From contig JBMDXQ010000071.1 in NCBI GenBank assembly GCA_048594975.1, positions 1 through 64,000 of the forward strand: 64,000 bases of DNA. Direction: 5' to 3'. The notes under the pieces were generated by a model. It had not been told where the DNA came from and ran no database searches. It saw only the letters and a list, made by a program, of their open reading frames with translations. The DNA comes from JBMDXB01 sp048594975. Its GTDB lineage: Bacteria; Acidobacteriota; Vicinamibacteria; Vicinamibacterales; 2-12-FULL-66-21. Shown here in pieces: positions 51,136-60,026 of the stretch (the stretch's first letter is position 1; each line of letters begins with the position of its first letter). The position numbers were made by a program, and so were the translations under genes.

Positions 51136-51567
51136 ATGGACACTCGTCGGCCATTTGCTGCGACCGCGGCCTTCGCCACTGCACTCTCGGTGTTTTCCGC
51201 CGGCTGCGGCCGCGACGCGACGCCGCCCATCGCGGAGAGCCAGACCGCGTCGCAGGCCCGCACCGACGGCTGCCTCCGTGCAGGCGAGGCCGGCAATACC
51301 TTCGTGCTGACCACCAGCGGCCCCGGTGCCGCGACCTACAACCTCGTGGGAGTGAAGGGGGCCACCCTGCACGATCACACCGGCAAGCAGGTCGAGGTGA
51401 ACGGCACGCTCGTCGCTCAGCAGCGGACCGCCAGCCGCGCGGCGGCACCGGCCGAGGACAAGGCGACCGGCACCGCCGGCACTCCGGAGGTGGAGACGCG
51501 CACCAGCGTGGACATTCGCCAGATCGAAGTGAGCGCGATACGGCGCACCGGCGGCGACTGCCAGTAG
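51136..51567 (+). CDS. small lipoprotein (DUF5818-like)
   Basis: A 143-residue predicted lipoprotein: signal with lipobox FSAGC (Cys24), then one small beta domain of the form DGCLRAGEAGNTFVLTT and HTGKQVEVNGTL. This resembles short acidobacterial lipoproteins (DUF5818-like: xGCLxxxGDxFxLT...GKxVxVxG). Residues 98-120 are a low-complexity linker. GGGAGAGG lies 6 nt before the ATG. It stands 21 bp upstream of the nucleotidyltransferase gene. Confidence 0.6.
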   Translation: MDTRRPFAATAAFATALSVFSAGCGRDATPPIAESQTASQARTDGCLRAGEAGNTFVLTTSGPGAATYNLVGVKGATLHDHTGKQVEVNGTLVAQQRTASRAAAPAEDKATGTAGTPEVETRTSVDIRQIEVSAIRRTGGDCQ

Positions 51568-51588
51568 CAGTCGCACGGTGAGGTCCAG

Positions 51589-52497
51589 GTGCCGAACCTC
51601 AGAGGCCCGCGCCCGAAACGGCTGACGCCCGAGGAGCGAAAGTCGCTCACGCACGGCGATTTCTGGATCCCGGAGGACGAGCGTGCGATCTACAAGCGCG
51701 CGCTCGAAGCGCTCAACGCCGCGGGCGTGCCGTTCGTGGTCGCCGGCGCCTACGCGATTTACGAGCACACCGGGATCTACCGCAAGACCAAGGACCTGGA
51801 TCTTTTCTTCGAGCCGACTGCCGTGCTCCCGGCGGCGCGGGCGCTGCGCGCCGGCGGTTTCACCACTCGCCTCGAAGACGCGCACTGGCTCGCCAAGGCG
51901 ACGGCCGGCGAGCACTTCGTCGACCTGATCTACGGGATGGGCAACGGCATCGCGTTCATCGACGACGGCTGGATCCGTCACAGCCGGCCGGGCGTGCTTG
52001 CCGCGACGCCGGTGCGGATCGCGCCGGCCGAAGAGCTGATCTGGCACCGGCTGTTCATCAGCGAGCGCCACCGTCACGACATGTCGGACATCGTCCACCT
52101 GTTTCTCGTCTTCGGCGAGACGCTCGACTGGCGGCGGCTGGTCGATCGCGTCGGCCAGAACTGGCCGCTGCTGCTGTCGCAGATCCTGATGTTCAGCTAC
52201 GTGTACCCGGGCTACCGCTCGAACATCCCGGCGTGGGTCCCGCGACACCTCCTCGAGCTCGCATCGGCGCAGGTCGGCGTGGACGAGGACGCGGACATCA
52301 CCCGCGGGCCGCTGATCTCCCGATTCAGCTTCACCATCGACGTGCGCGAGTGGGGCTTTCTCGATCCACGATCGGATCTCGTGCGCGCCGCGCGCCACCA
52401 CTCCCTGGTCAGGGCGATCACCGAGAGCGACGTCTGGGACGAGCGCGGCGAGGAGCGCGCCGAGCCCCGCGAAGAAACTTCCGCCGAGACGCGGTAG
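51589..52497 (+). CDS. nucleotidyltransferase family protein
   Basis: A 302-residue protein with a minimal nucleotidyltransferase core: VPFVVAGAYAIYEHTG then RKTKDLDLFFEP, where GAYA stands in place of the usual GGS/G and D69-x-D71 is the metal pair. A third acidic strand is VDLIYG. Related families include the AbiEii-like antitoxin/toxin NTases, although no partner gene is present, so no toxin role is claimed. The C-terminal half is helical and basic/acidic mixed. A GTG start is used. Confidence 0.7.
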   Translation: MPNLRGPRPKRLTPEERKSLTHGDFWIPEDERAIYKRALEALNAAGVPFVVAGAYAIYEHTGIYRKTKDLDLFFEPTAVLPAARALRAGGFTTRLEDAHWLAKATAGEHFVDLIYGMGNGIAFIDDGWIRHSRPGVLAATPVRIAPAEELIWHRLFISERHRHDMSDIVHLFLVFGETLDWRRLVDRVGQNWPLLLSQILMFSYVYPGYRSNIPAWVPRHLLELASAQVGVDEDADITRGPLISRFSFTIDVREWGFLDPRSDLVRAARHHSLVRAITESDVWDERGEERAEPREETSAETR

Positions 52498-52573
52498 AAT
52501 CCGCGGTACAGCGTTTGATTGGTTCCCGGGCAGGATGCCGGGATTTGCCGGATTTTCATCGACAGGGAGGCCT

Positions 52574-52999
52574 ATGCTGCGCTTGATTTCACCTCGGATG
52601 CTGGTGGTGTCGTTCAGTCTCCTGCTCGCCGGCGCGCTCGCCGCGCCGCAGGTCGCCGGGCAGGCGGCCAAGGAGCCGGCCACGGTGATCCTCAAAGGCT
52701 CGCCGATGGGCGGCGTCAAGTTCGATCACAAGGCCCACACGGCCAAGGACCGTGCCGGCAAGTGCGAGACGTGTCACCACGCATCCAAGCCGGAGAAACC
52801 GGCGAAGGTCCCGAACCAGAAGTGCACCGACTGCCACACCAAGGCGGCGACGCCGCCGATGAAGACCAACACGCAGGCGGCGTTCCACGCCCCCATGGCC
52901 AAGGGCGGCACCTGCATCACGTGCCACCTGGCCGAGAACGCCAAAGGGAAGAAGGCGCCGACCAAGTGCAACGAGTGCCACAAGAAGGAAAACGTCTAG
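52574..52999 (+). CDS. tetraheme cytochrome c (class III-like)
   Basis: A 141-residue exported cytochrome with a Sec signal (1-30). Four heme-binding CxxCH motifs occur: CETCH 64-68, CTDCH 84-88, CITCH 114-118 and CNECH 132-136, with extra His residues (VKFDHKAHT, AAFHAP) as distal ligands. This is the layout of cytochrome c3/c7-like periplasmic electron carriers. GGGAGG precedes the ATG. A strong terminator follows, so it is a single-gene unit. Confidence 0.9.
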   Translation: MLRLISPRMLVVSFSLLLAGALAAPQVAGQAAKEPATVILKGSPMGGVKFDHKAHTAKDRAGKCETCHHASKPEKPAKVPNQKCTDCHTKAATPPMKTNTQAAFHAPMAKGGTCITCHLAENAKGKKAPTKCNECHKKENV

Positions 53000-53069
53000 G
53001 TTGACGGTTTTCCGGCAACCCGGGAGGGGGGCCAGCCGGAATCGGCGGCAAAGACCGGCATCACCTCAC

Positions 53070-53115
53070 AGGACCGCTGCTTGCATCAGGGCAGGCAGCG
53101 GTCCTTTTCGTTTCT
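53070..53115 (+). terminator. rho-independent terminator after the cytochrome gene
   Basis: An 11-bp stem, AGGACCGCTGC with GCAGCGGTCCT, a 14-nt loop, then TTTTCGTTT. It lies 70 nt after the cytochrome stop and before the ferredoxin gene. Confidence 0.85.
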
Positions 53116-53137
53116 GCTCAGGCGAGGTGTTCGAGAC

Positions 53138-53350
53138 ATGGCGATGCTGATTGTGGAGGAGTGCATCAGTTGCGGGGCCTGCGAGCCGGAGTGCCCGAAC
53201 ACGGCGATCTCCGCCGGCGACTCGATCTACTTAATCAACCCGGAGCTGTGCCAGGAATGTGAGGGCGCGTTCGATTCGCCGCAGTGCGTGACCGTGTGCC
53301 CGGTCGAAGGGTGCATCGTCCCGGATCCGAACCACCCGAAGGCGAACTAG
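53138..53350 (+). CDS. YfhL-type 2x[4Fe-4S] ferredoxin
   Basis: A 70-residue ferredoxin. First cluster: CISCGACEPEC followed by P (Cys9, 12, 15, 19). Second cluster: Cys38, Cys41, Cys50 and Cys54, with the 8-residue insert that marks the YfhL/Alvin-type ferredoxins. These have low potentials. It probably serves a low-potential redox step; no client gene is adjacent, but the tetraheme cytochrome is just upstream. Confidence 0.92.
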   Translation: MAMLIVEECISCGACEPECPNTAISAGDSIYLINPELCQECEGAFDSPQCVTVCPVEGCIVPDPNHPKAN

Positions 53351-53655
53351 GCGCCCTGACCGGCCGGAACCGGCGCGCGGTCCGATGACGACGGCGCGCT
53401 GGACCAGCCCCTCGCATATCCGCGACCGGCAGCGCTGTCCGCGCCAGGCCCCGGAGCATGCGACGCGCCGTCGGCGTCATCCGCGCTGCGGCGGCTGCGC
53501 ACTTCCCGAATCCCCGTCGTTCATCCATCACGCCGTCCATCCCGCGACCGCGCGAACGTCATCGCGCCCGAATCCAGCGTCCGCGTTGACGTCTCGCGCG
53601 AGCATCGCCGCCGGTGTCGGGTATGATGGAAGCCCGAACCAACGAGGAGTCCGCC
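53351..53655. other. gap before the S9 peptidase
   Basis: 305 nt with no gene. A TATGAT box at 53622-53627 may serve the peptidase. Around 53509-53600 the sequence hints at a 7-bp rhythm but too weakly to call a tract. Confidence 0.4.
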
Positions 53656-56361
53656 ATGACCGACGCTGCATTGCGGGCGGCCCGCCTGCTGTCCGCCTTC
53701 GTGTTCGTGACGCTGCTGGCCGGGACCGCGCCTGCCCAGCCCGCGCAGAAAAGCGCCGGCGCGCTGCCGCCGCTCATCGACCGGGAGCTGTTCTTCGGCA
53801 ACCCCGAGATCAGCGGCGCGCAAATCTCGCCGGACGGCAGATTCATCTCGTTCCTGAAGCCCTGGAAGGACACCCGCAACCTCTGGGTGAAGAAGGTCGA
53901 GGAGCCGTACGACGCCGCGAAGCTCGTGACCGCGGATCCCAAGCGCCCGATCCCCGGATACTTCTGGAGCCGCGACAGCCGCTACATCCTCTTCGTGCAG
54001 GACAAGGACGGCGACGAGAACTACAACGTCTACGCCGTGAACCCCGCCGACCAGCCGGCCAGCGGCGCGGAGGTGCCGCCGGCGCGGAACGTGACCGATG
54101 CGAAGGGCGCACGGGCGTTCATCTACGCGCGGCCGATCGGCGATCCGGACGTCATTTACGTCGGCCTCAACGATCGCGACGCGGCGTGGCACGACCTCTA
54201 CCGGGTCACGATCTCCACCGGCGAGCGCACGCTGCTGCGCAGGAACACCGACAAGATCGCCGGCTGGGTGTTCGATCGCGAAGGGAAGCTGCGCCTGGCG
54301 GTGCGGACCGCCGACAACGGCGACACGGAGATCCTGCGGGTCGACGACCAGGCGTTCGTCAAGGTGTATTCCTGCACCGTCTTCGAGGGCTGCGACCCGC
54401 TGGCCTTCCATAAAGACGGCACGCGCGTCTACATGCGCACCAACAAGGGTGACCGGGACCTCAGTGAGCTGACGCTGTTCGACCCGGCGACCGGCCAGGA
54501 GGAGTTCGTCGAGCGCGATCCGTTGAAGCGTGTCGATCTCAGCGGCGCGTTCTTCTCCGACCGTACCGGTGACCTGCTGGCCACGCAATACGTCGAGGAC
54601 GGCACGCGGTGGTACTTCAAGGACAAGGCGCTCGAGGCCGACTACGAGTGGATCAAGAAGCAGCTGCCCGGCATGGAGATCGGCCTCGCCGGCGCGACCA
54701 GCGACGAGCGGCGGTGGATGATCGTTGCGAGCAGCGACCGCGAGCCGGGCGCCCGCTACCTGTTCGATCGCGACAAAAAGACGCTCAAGCGCGAGTACCG
54801 GGCCTTCGAAAAGCTGCCGCGCGAGGCGCTCGCCGAACGCAAGCCGATCCGCTTCAAGTCGACCGACGGCCTCGAGATCCCCGGGTACCTGACGCTGCCG
54901 AAGGGCGTGCCCGCGAAGAACCTGCCGCTGCTGGTCGTGCCGCACGGCGGGCCGTGGGCGCGCGACGCGTGGGGATACGATTCGATGGCGCAGTTCTTCG
55001 CCAACCGCGGCTATGCGGTCCTGCAGCCGAACTTTCGCGGCTCGACCGGGTACGGCAAGAAGTTCCTCAACGCCGGCAACAATCAGTGGGGCGAGAAGAT
55101 GCAGGACGACCTGACCGCGGGTGCGAAGCACCTCGTGGCAGAGGGCGCTGCGGATCCGAAGCGCATCGGCATCCTCGGCGGATCCTACGGGGGCTACGCG
55201 ACGCTGGCCGGTGTCGCGTTCACGCCTGACCTGTACGCCGCGGCGGTGTCGATCGTCGGCCCCTCGAACCTGCTGACGCTGCTCGAGTCCATCCCGCCGT
55301 ACTGGGAGGCTGGGCGCAAGATGTTCCACATGCGGATGGGCGACCCGACCACCCCGGAAGGGAAGAAGCAGCTCGAGCGGCAATCGCCGCTGAATTCGGC
55401 GGCCAAGATTCGCACGCCGCTGCTGGTCGTGCAGGGGGCCAACGATCCACGCGTCAAGAAGGCGGAATCCGACCAGATCGTCATCGCGCTCCGCGATCGC
55501 GGGTTCCCGGTCGAATATCTCGTCGCGCCGGACGAAGGCCACGGCTTCGCGCGGCCCGTGAACAACATGGCGATGTTCGCGGCGATCGAGAAGTTCCTGA
55601 CGAAGCACCTCGGCGGCCGACACCAGGCGGAGATGCCGCCTGCGGTGAGCACCCGCCTCACCGAAATCGCCGTCGATCCGAAGACCGTGACGCTCGCGAA
55701 GAAGGTGGACGTCAAGTCGGTCGCCGCGCCCAAAGTCGAACGGCAGCCCGATGCACGCACCCTCAATTACCAGGGAACGCTGGAGATGGGCGGGCAGTCG
55801 ATGCAGGTGTCGACCACCACGAGCGTCAAGCAGGAGGCGGGCGACTGGGTGGTCAGCGAGTCGGCACAGATGATGGGGCAGTCCATGAGCGACGCGGTCA
55901 CGCTCGAGGCGGGAACGCTCCGGGCCAAGAAGCAGACGATAGCTCAGGGTCCTGTCAAGATTGAACTCGCATTCGATGGCGGCAAGGTGACCGGCTCGAT
56001 GGGCATGGGCGGCGATCCCAAGCCCATCGCCGTCGACGCGTCCGGTCCGATCTTTGGCCAGGGCATCAGCGCGAACGTGGCGCTCGGCCTGTTGCCGCTC
56101 GCACCCGGCTACTCGACCACCTACCGGATCTTCGATCCGATGCGGCAGAAGGTCGCCGTGCGGGAGGCCACCGTCACCTCCGTGGAGGAGGTAACGGTGC
56201 CGGCCGGCACCTTCAAGGCGTTCAAGGTACTGGTCAAATCGGCAGAGGGCGATCCCGGCGAGCAGACCCTGTGGTTCGCTTCCGACACCCGGCGGCTGGT
56301 GAAGATGACCGCCGCGTTACCGAACGGCATGAAGATGTCATCCGAGCTGACGAAACAATGA
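53656..56361 (+). CDS. secreted S9 prolyl-oligopeptidase-like protein fused to a DUF3108-like domain
   Basis: A 901-residue protein. A Sec signal ends near AQPAQ (about 25). A beta-propeller (about 40-390) is followed by an alpha/beta hydrolase (about 395-650) with Ser510 in GGSYGGY, Asp597 in NDPRVKK and His629 in EGHGFAR, the order of the S9 family. After a linker (RLTEIAVDPKTVTLAKK), residues about 690-901 resemble a DUF3108-type beta barrel (VTVPAGTFKAFKVLVKS, GEQTLWFASDTRRLVKM). S9 enzymes cleave short peptides. GAGGAG lies before the ATG at 53656; an upstream ATG in frame at 53626 lacks a signal. Confidence 0.88.
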   Translation: MTDAALRAARLLSAFVFVTLLAGTAPAQPAQKSAGALPPLIDRELFFGNPEISGAQISPDGRFISFLKPWKDTRNLWVKKVEEPYDAAKLVTADPKRPIPGYFWSRDSRYILFVQDKDGDENYNVYAVNPADQPASGAEVPPARNVTDAKGARAFIYARPIGDPDVIYVGLNDRDAAWHDLYRVTISTGERTLLRRNTDKIAGWVFDREGKLRLAVRTADNGDTEILRVDDQAFVKVYSCTVFEGCDPLAFHKDGTRVYMRTNKGDRDLSELTLFDPATGQEEFVERDPLKRVDLSGAFFSDRTGDLLATQYVEDGTRWYFKDKALEADYEWIKKQLPGMEIGLAGATSDERRWMIVASSDREPGARYLFDRDKKTLKREYRAFEKLPREALAERKPIRFKSTDGLEIPGYLTLPKGVPAKNLPLLVVPHGGPWARDAWGYDSMAQFFANRGYAVLQPNFRGSTGYGKKFLNAGNNQWGEKMQDDLTAGAKHLVAEGAADPKRIGILGGSYGGYATLAGVAFTPDLYAAAVSIVGPSNLLTLLESIPPYWEAGRKMFHMRMGDPTTPEGKKQLERQSPLNSAAKIRTPLLVVQGANDPRVKKAESDQIVIALRDRGFPVEYLVAPDEGHGFARPVNNMAMFAAIEKFLTKHLGGRHQAEMPPAVSTRLTEIAVDPKTVTLAKKVDVKSVAAPKVERQPDARTLNYQGTLEMGGQSMQVSTTTSVKQEAGDWVVSESAQMMGQSMSDAVTLEAGTLRAKKQTIAQGPVKIELAFDGGKVTGSMGMGGDPKPIAVDASGPIFGQGISANVALGLLPLAPGYSTTYRIFDPMRQKVAVREATVTSVEEVTVPAGTFKAFKVLVKSAEGDPGEQTLWFASDTRRLVKMTAALPNGMKMSSELTKQ

Positions 56362-56388
56362 AGGGGGTGGCTGATCCGCCTTCCCACT

Positions 56389-56499
56389 TCACGGTCCGAA
56401 TGTCCTGACGGCAAGCCAGGTCGCGAGCAGTCCGAAGGCGAGCGCGAAGATGAGGGCGGCAAACGTCCAGAGGAGCAGGCGTCGCAACTGCGCATCCAC
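56389..56499 (-). CDS. possible 36-residue membrane peptide
   Basis: From a GTG at 56499: MDAQLRRLLLWTFAALIFAL, then GLLATWLAVRTFGP. It is one hydrophobic helix with a basic N-terminus. The frame continues upstream without an ATG. It could be a single-span peptide or the tail of a lost gene. No family is recognised. Confidence 0.3.
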   Translation of the reverse strand: MDAQLRRLLLWTFAALIFALAFGLLATWLAVRTFGP

Positions 56500-56566
56500 C
56501 GGGCGATCATACTCGTCCGAGTCGGCGACGCGCGAGTGGCAGCCGCACAGGCGGAGCAGTTCGGAG

Positions 56567-56686
56567 ATGGCGGAACAGAGGCGTCCCGGGACTGCGGCGG
56601 TGCTGAGCGCGCTGATCCCGGGAATCGGCCAGTTCTACAACGGCGATTTCATCCGCGCCCGAAAGAAGAACCTTCAGCTCGCCTGA
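56567..56686 (+). pseudogene. N-terminal fragment of a TM2-like small membrane protein
   Basis: MAEQRRPGTAAVLSALIPGI and GQFYNGDFIRARKKNLQLA: the beginning matches small TM2/DUF5683-like proteins, whose next residues are normally a hydrophobic helix pair. Here the frame ends after 39 residues at a junction near 56665, where the SLATT-like gene begins on the other strand. A truncated gene. Confidence 0.5.
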
Positions 56687-57252
56687 CGCTCGGCGTCGGC
56701 GGGCGGCACCTTCCTCAACGACGCCGGCAGGAACCGGTCGATCTCCTCGTCGGTCAGCGCGCTTTCCGGCACCGCGGTCAGCGAGGAACGCGCCTTCTGG
56801 TACGCCGGCCGATCGAGGAGTGGCGCGTGCTCGATGATGCCGTGCAGCTCGGCGGCCAGCTGATCGCGCCGCTCGCGCACGCCCTCCAGCGTGATCGTGC
56901 CGTCGTGCATCTCGGAGAGCAGCGCGCGGTACTTCTCCCGCACCAGCCACAGGCGAGAGGCGCACCAGCGGTGCGCGTAGATGCGCGACTCGAGGTTGAC
57001 CACCACGTAGAAGGTGAAGACCGCGAGCGCCGCGCCGCTCAGCACCACGCTGACCACCACCCAGCGCACGTCGCTGCGCAGGATGCCGGCCAGCGCGGCG
57101 GCCAGCGTGCCCGCGAGGAGCGCAAGCAGGCCGGCACGCAGCTGCCAGAGGCGCTGCGTCAGGCGGCCGGCGAGCTCATTGTGCGCGTTGTGGCCGTGGA
57201 CCACGCCGCCGAAACTGAGCCTGATGTGATCGAGCAGGCTGACCTGGAACAT
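56674..57252 (-). CDS. SLATT-like two-helix membrane protein
   Basis: A 192-residue protein: MFQVSLLDHIRLSFGGVVHG is followed by an amphipathic helix, two adjacent membrane helices (about 39-58 and 63-85), and a long charged helical tail (RWCASRLWLVREKYRALLSEM). This arrangement fits the SLATT superfamily (SMODS/SLOG-associating 2TM effectors), which are presumed pore-forming effectors in nucleotide-signalling conflict systems. No SMODS or SLOG gene is nearby, so it may be one of the stand-alone members. The ATG at 57252 begins the domain. Confidence 0.6.
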   Translation of the reverse strand: MFQVSLLDHIRLSFGGVVHGHNAHNELAGRLTQRLWQLRAGLLALLAGTLAAALAGILRSDVRWVVVSVVLSGAALAVFTFYVVVNLESRIYAHRWCASRLWLVREKYRALLSEMHDGTITLEGVRERRDQLAAELHGIIEHAPLLDRPAYQKARSSLTAVPESALTDEEIDRFLPASLRKVPPADAERQAS

Positions 57253-57606
57253 ATGGGATCTGGGAATGGCACGAGCGCGGTCTTCGGGCCTCTTTGCAAG
57301 CACACCGCCCGCGACAGCAGAAGCGATTTCCAGCCCGAAACGTGCACGCTGCGATTCCTCCGCACAAGAGCCTGTAATTCCTACCGCAGCGAAACCGTAC
57401 AAGTTCGGTCCTCGAATCGCTCATCGCTGATCGCCTGACCAGAATCCCCGCTGGTTCCCCGTCGCGGATCCCCCGAGGGCCGCCGCACGCCGACGGAGTT
57501 CGTCGTCGCCGTCTCGAAACGGTAATCGCGACAACGACGGCACGGTCGATCGTGTGGGAGTTTTGCGGCGCGCCGGCGGGGCACGCGCTTTGCCGCGGGC
57601 TCCGGG
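57253..57606. other. 354-nt gap holding heptad tract G
   Basis: No gene is evident. It must contain the divergent promoters of the SLATT-like gene and the TPR peptidase; the repeat tract takes up 57412-57474. Confidence 0.45.
57412..57474. repeat. heptad tract G
   Basis: Nine in-phase 7-mers, beginning TCGAATC, GCTCATC and GCTGATC, with the same ATC core as tracts A and B. Confidence 0.7.
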
Positions 57607-58725
57607 ATGCTTCGACCGAGCAGCCGGACGACGCTCGTGCTCGTGGTGGTCGCGTGGCTGGCGGCCGGTTGCCCGGTCGGCGCGCGCGGGCGCGAGGCAC
57701 AAGGCGAGCTGCCCGAGCCGGCGGCGTGGCAGGCGCTCGAGAACGGCGACGCCGCCAAGGCCGCCGCGCTGTTCCGGGCGGCGCTCGAGCGCAGCCCGCG
57801 CAATGCCGCACTGCACTTCGGCGCCGGCTACGCGGCGTTCCGGCTCGGACGCTACGACGCCGCGCTGTCGTCGCTGCGCAAAGCGGTCGAGATCGATCCC
57901 GAGTTCCCGTCGGCGCTTTTCCTGCTCGCGCAGGTCGCCTACGCGAGCGGCGACGTCGATCTCGCGGTGCGCTCGCTCGAGAAGGGGCTGAAGCTGCAGC
58001 CCGACCCGGACGGCGCGCGGCAGCTCGAGGCGTGGCGCCGCGAATCCAGCCTGCACCGCGGTTTCGCCGAGCGGCCCGGTGTCCGCTTCAACATCCTGTT
58101 CGAGGGATCGTTCGACAAGGCGATCAGCGACCGGGTGGCGGGCGTCCTGGAGGCGGCGTACTGGCGGATCGGCCAATCGCTGAACACCTATCCGGGCGAG
58201 GCGCTGACCGTCCTGCTGTATACGAACAGGCAGTTCCGGGACGTCACGCGTGCGCCGGACTGGTCGGTAGGACGCTTCGACGGCCGCATCCGCCTGGCCG
58301 TCGCCGGCGCGCTGCGCACGCCGGGCGCGCTCGATCGCGTGGTCACGCACGAGCTCGTACACGCGATGGTCGCGCACGCCGCGCCGCGCGGCGTGCCGGC
58401 CTGGGTGCACGAGGGCCTGGCGGGATACTTCGAGGCTGGCGATCACGCCTGGGCGTCGCGCGTGCTGCGCACGAGCCGGATCGTGATCCCGCTCGAGGAC
58501 CTCGAGGAGGGGTTCGGCTCACTCGATGGTGCGACGGCGCTCGTCGCCTACGCCGAGAGCCTCGCCGCGGGGCGCCTGCTCGTCGAGCGGCTCGGCCCCA
58601 ACCTCGGCCTCTTCCTGCAGATGCTGGGAAGCGGGCACACCGTCGACCAGACGCTCAGCACGCTGAACGTCCAGCCCGACGGATTCCACGCGGAGTGGAA
58701 GCGCCGCGTGGGCATGCGGGAGTAG
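57607..58725 (+). CDS. TPR lipoprotein with zinc-peptidase domain (peptidase MA-like)
   Basis: A 372-residue predicted lipoprotein (lipobox LAAGC near 18-22). Tetratricopeptide repeats occupy about 36-140 (AWQALENGDAAKAAALFRAAL; ALHFGAGYAAFRLGRYDAAL). A gluzincin domain follows with HELVH at 248-252 and a downstream WVHEGLAGYFE that supplies the third zinc ligand, the pattern of peptidase MA-like (DUF1570) proteins. It is expected to face the periplasm. Target proteins are unknown. It starts after heptad tract G. Confidence 0.83.
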   Translation: MLRPSSRTTLVLVVVAWLAAGCPVGARGREAQGELPEPAAWQALENGDAAKAAALFRAALERSPRNAALHFGAGYAAFRLGRYDAALSSLRKAVEIDPEFPSALFLLAQVAYASGDVDLAVRSLEKGLKLQPDPDGARQLEAWRRESSLHRGFAERPGVRFNILFEGSFDKAISDRVAGVLEAAYWRIGQSLNTYPGEALTVLLYTNRQFRDVTRAPDWSVGRFDGRIRLAVAGALRTPGALDRVVTHELVHAMVAHAAPRGVPAWVHEGLAGYFEAGDHAWASRVLRTSRIVIPLEDLEEGFGSLDGATALVAYAESLAAGRLLVERLGPNLGLFLQMLGSGHTVDQTLSTLNVQPDGFHAEWKRRVGMRE

Positions 58726-58746
58726 GCGCGCACCGATCGCGCCGCG

Positions 58747-59994
58747 TCACTCGCGCGTCACCCGGTTCCCTGCAATCCACACCGAGTGGATCCTGCGCAC
58801 GTTGCCGACGTCGGCGAACGGATCGCCGTCGAGGACGACGAAGTCGGCCCACTTGCCCGGCTCGAGCGTACCGACCTCCTTGTCGAGCTGCAGGCACCGC
58901 GCCGCGTCCCGCGTCGCCGCGGCGAGCACCCGTTGCGGCGAGAGGCCCGCCTTCGCCATCATCTCCAGCTCCATCCACTCGAAGTAGCCGACGAAGCGTC
59001 CCGGCAGACCGGTGCCCGAATCGGTGCCCATCGCGATGCCGACCCCCGCGTCGGCGAGCGTCTTCACGTTGCGCTGAGCCACGTCCAGCGCCGCCTTGTA
59101 GCGCCGAGCGTTCGTGCTCGTTCGGATCGCCTCCTGTTCCTTCGGGTCCGTGAAACGCGCCACCTGCCCCGGCTCGGCGAACTTGAGGAACACCGGGTCC
59201 GAGAAGAACGGCGGCGTCGACTCATAGACGAAGGTCGACACCTCGCGCATCAGGGTGGGGGAGAGGCAGACGTTCCGCGTCTTCATCGCGGCGACGAGCG
59301 CGCGATCGACTTCGAGGTCGCGTACGCTGTGCGCGAGCAGATCGACGCCGGCGTCGACCAGCCCCTTCGCGTCCTCCAGGTAGAAGACGTGGGCGGCGGC
59401 GCGCAGCCCGCGGGCGTGCGCCTCCTCGATCGCGGCGCGATACGCCTCGGGGGTCATCTTCTGCACCGTCCCGAGATTGTCGTCCACGCCGATCTTGATG
59501 ACGTCCACCTTCAGGGCGGCGTTCTTCGCGACCGCCGCCCGCACCTCGTCCGGACTGCCGCTCCTGATGGCGCTGCCCGCCAGGAAGAGCCGGGTGCGGT
59601 TCAGCGAGGGCGTGCGCTGCGCGTCGCGGGCGGAGAAATGCGCCGCCTGCTCGCCGCCGAGGCTGTACACCGTGGTCACGCCGTGCGCCGCGTACACCCG
59701 CAGGTCGCGCCCCACGTCGCTGACGTGTCCGTGCGCGTTGATTAACCCGGGGATCACCGTCCTCCCGCCGAGTCCGATGCGTTCGGAGCCCTCGGGTGCG
59801 GCCGCCCGCGCGGCCGGTCCGGCCGCGACGATGCGGCCGTCCCGGACGACGAGCGTGGCGTCGGGGATCGGTGCGCGGTCGCTACCGTCGATGAGCCGGA
59901 TGCCGGTGAAGACCTTCGCCGCGCCGTACTGCTGCGCTGCAGGGGCGGCGAGCAGCAGTGCGGCGGCGAGCAGGGCGAGACCAGCAGCGTTCAT
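58747..59994 (-). CDS. secreted amidohydrolase family protein
   Basis: A 415-residue metal-dependent hydrolase with a Sec signal (1-20). INAHGHVSD gives the HxH (His88, His90); later ligands are in AAHVFYLEDAKG, LAHSVRD and MGTDSGTGLPG. VIPGLINAHGH and WADFVVLDGDP place it in the imidazolonepropionase-like amidohydrolase group. It may act as a prolidase- or dipeptidase-like enzyme outside the cytoplasm. The ATG at 59994 gives the signal peptide. It converges with the TPR peptidase gene. Confidence 0.85.
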   Translation of the reverse strand: MNAAGLALLAAALLLAAPAAQQYGAAKVFTGIRLIDGSDRAPIPDATLVVRDGRIVAAGPAARAAAPEGSERIGLGGRTVIPGLINAHGHVSDVGRDLRVYAAHGVTTVYSLGGEQAAHFSARDAQRTPSLNRTRLFLAGSAIRSGSPDEVRAAVAKNAALKVDVIKIGVDDNLGTVQKMTPEAYRAAIEEAHARGLRAAAHVFYLEDAKGLVDAGVDLLAHSVRDLEVDRALVAAMKTRNVCLSPTLMREVSTFVYESTPPFFSDPVFLKFAEPGQVARFTDPKEQEAIRTSTNARRYKAALDVAQRNVKTLADAGVGIAMGTDSGTGLPGRFVGYFEWMELEMMAKAGLSPQRVLAAATRDAARCLQLDKEVGTLEPGKWADFVVLDGDPFADVGNVRRIHSVWIAGNRVTRE

Positions 59995-60026
59995 GCCGGC
60001 GATTCTCGCACACTGCAGGCGTTCCA

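Noticed and set aside
51589..52497. AbiEii-like toxin assignment for the nucleotidyltransferase
   Set aside because: No antitoxin partner is adjacent and the DxD core alone does not distinguish the families.
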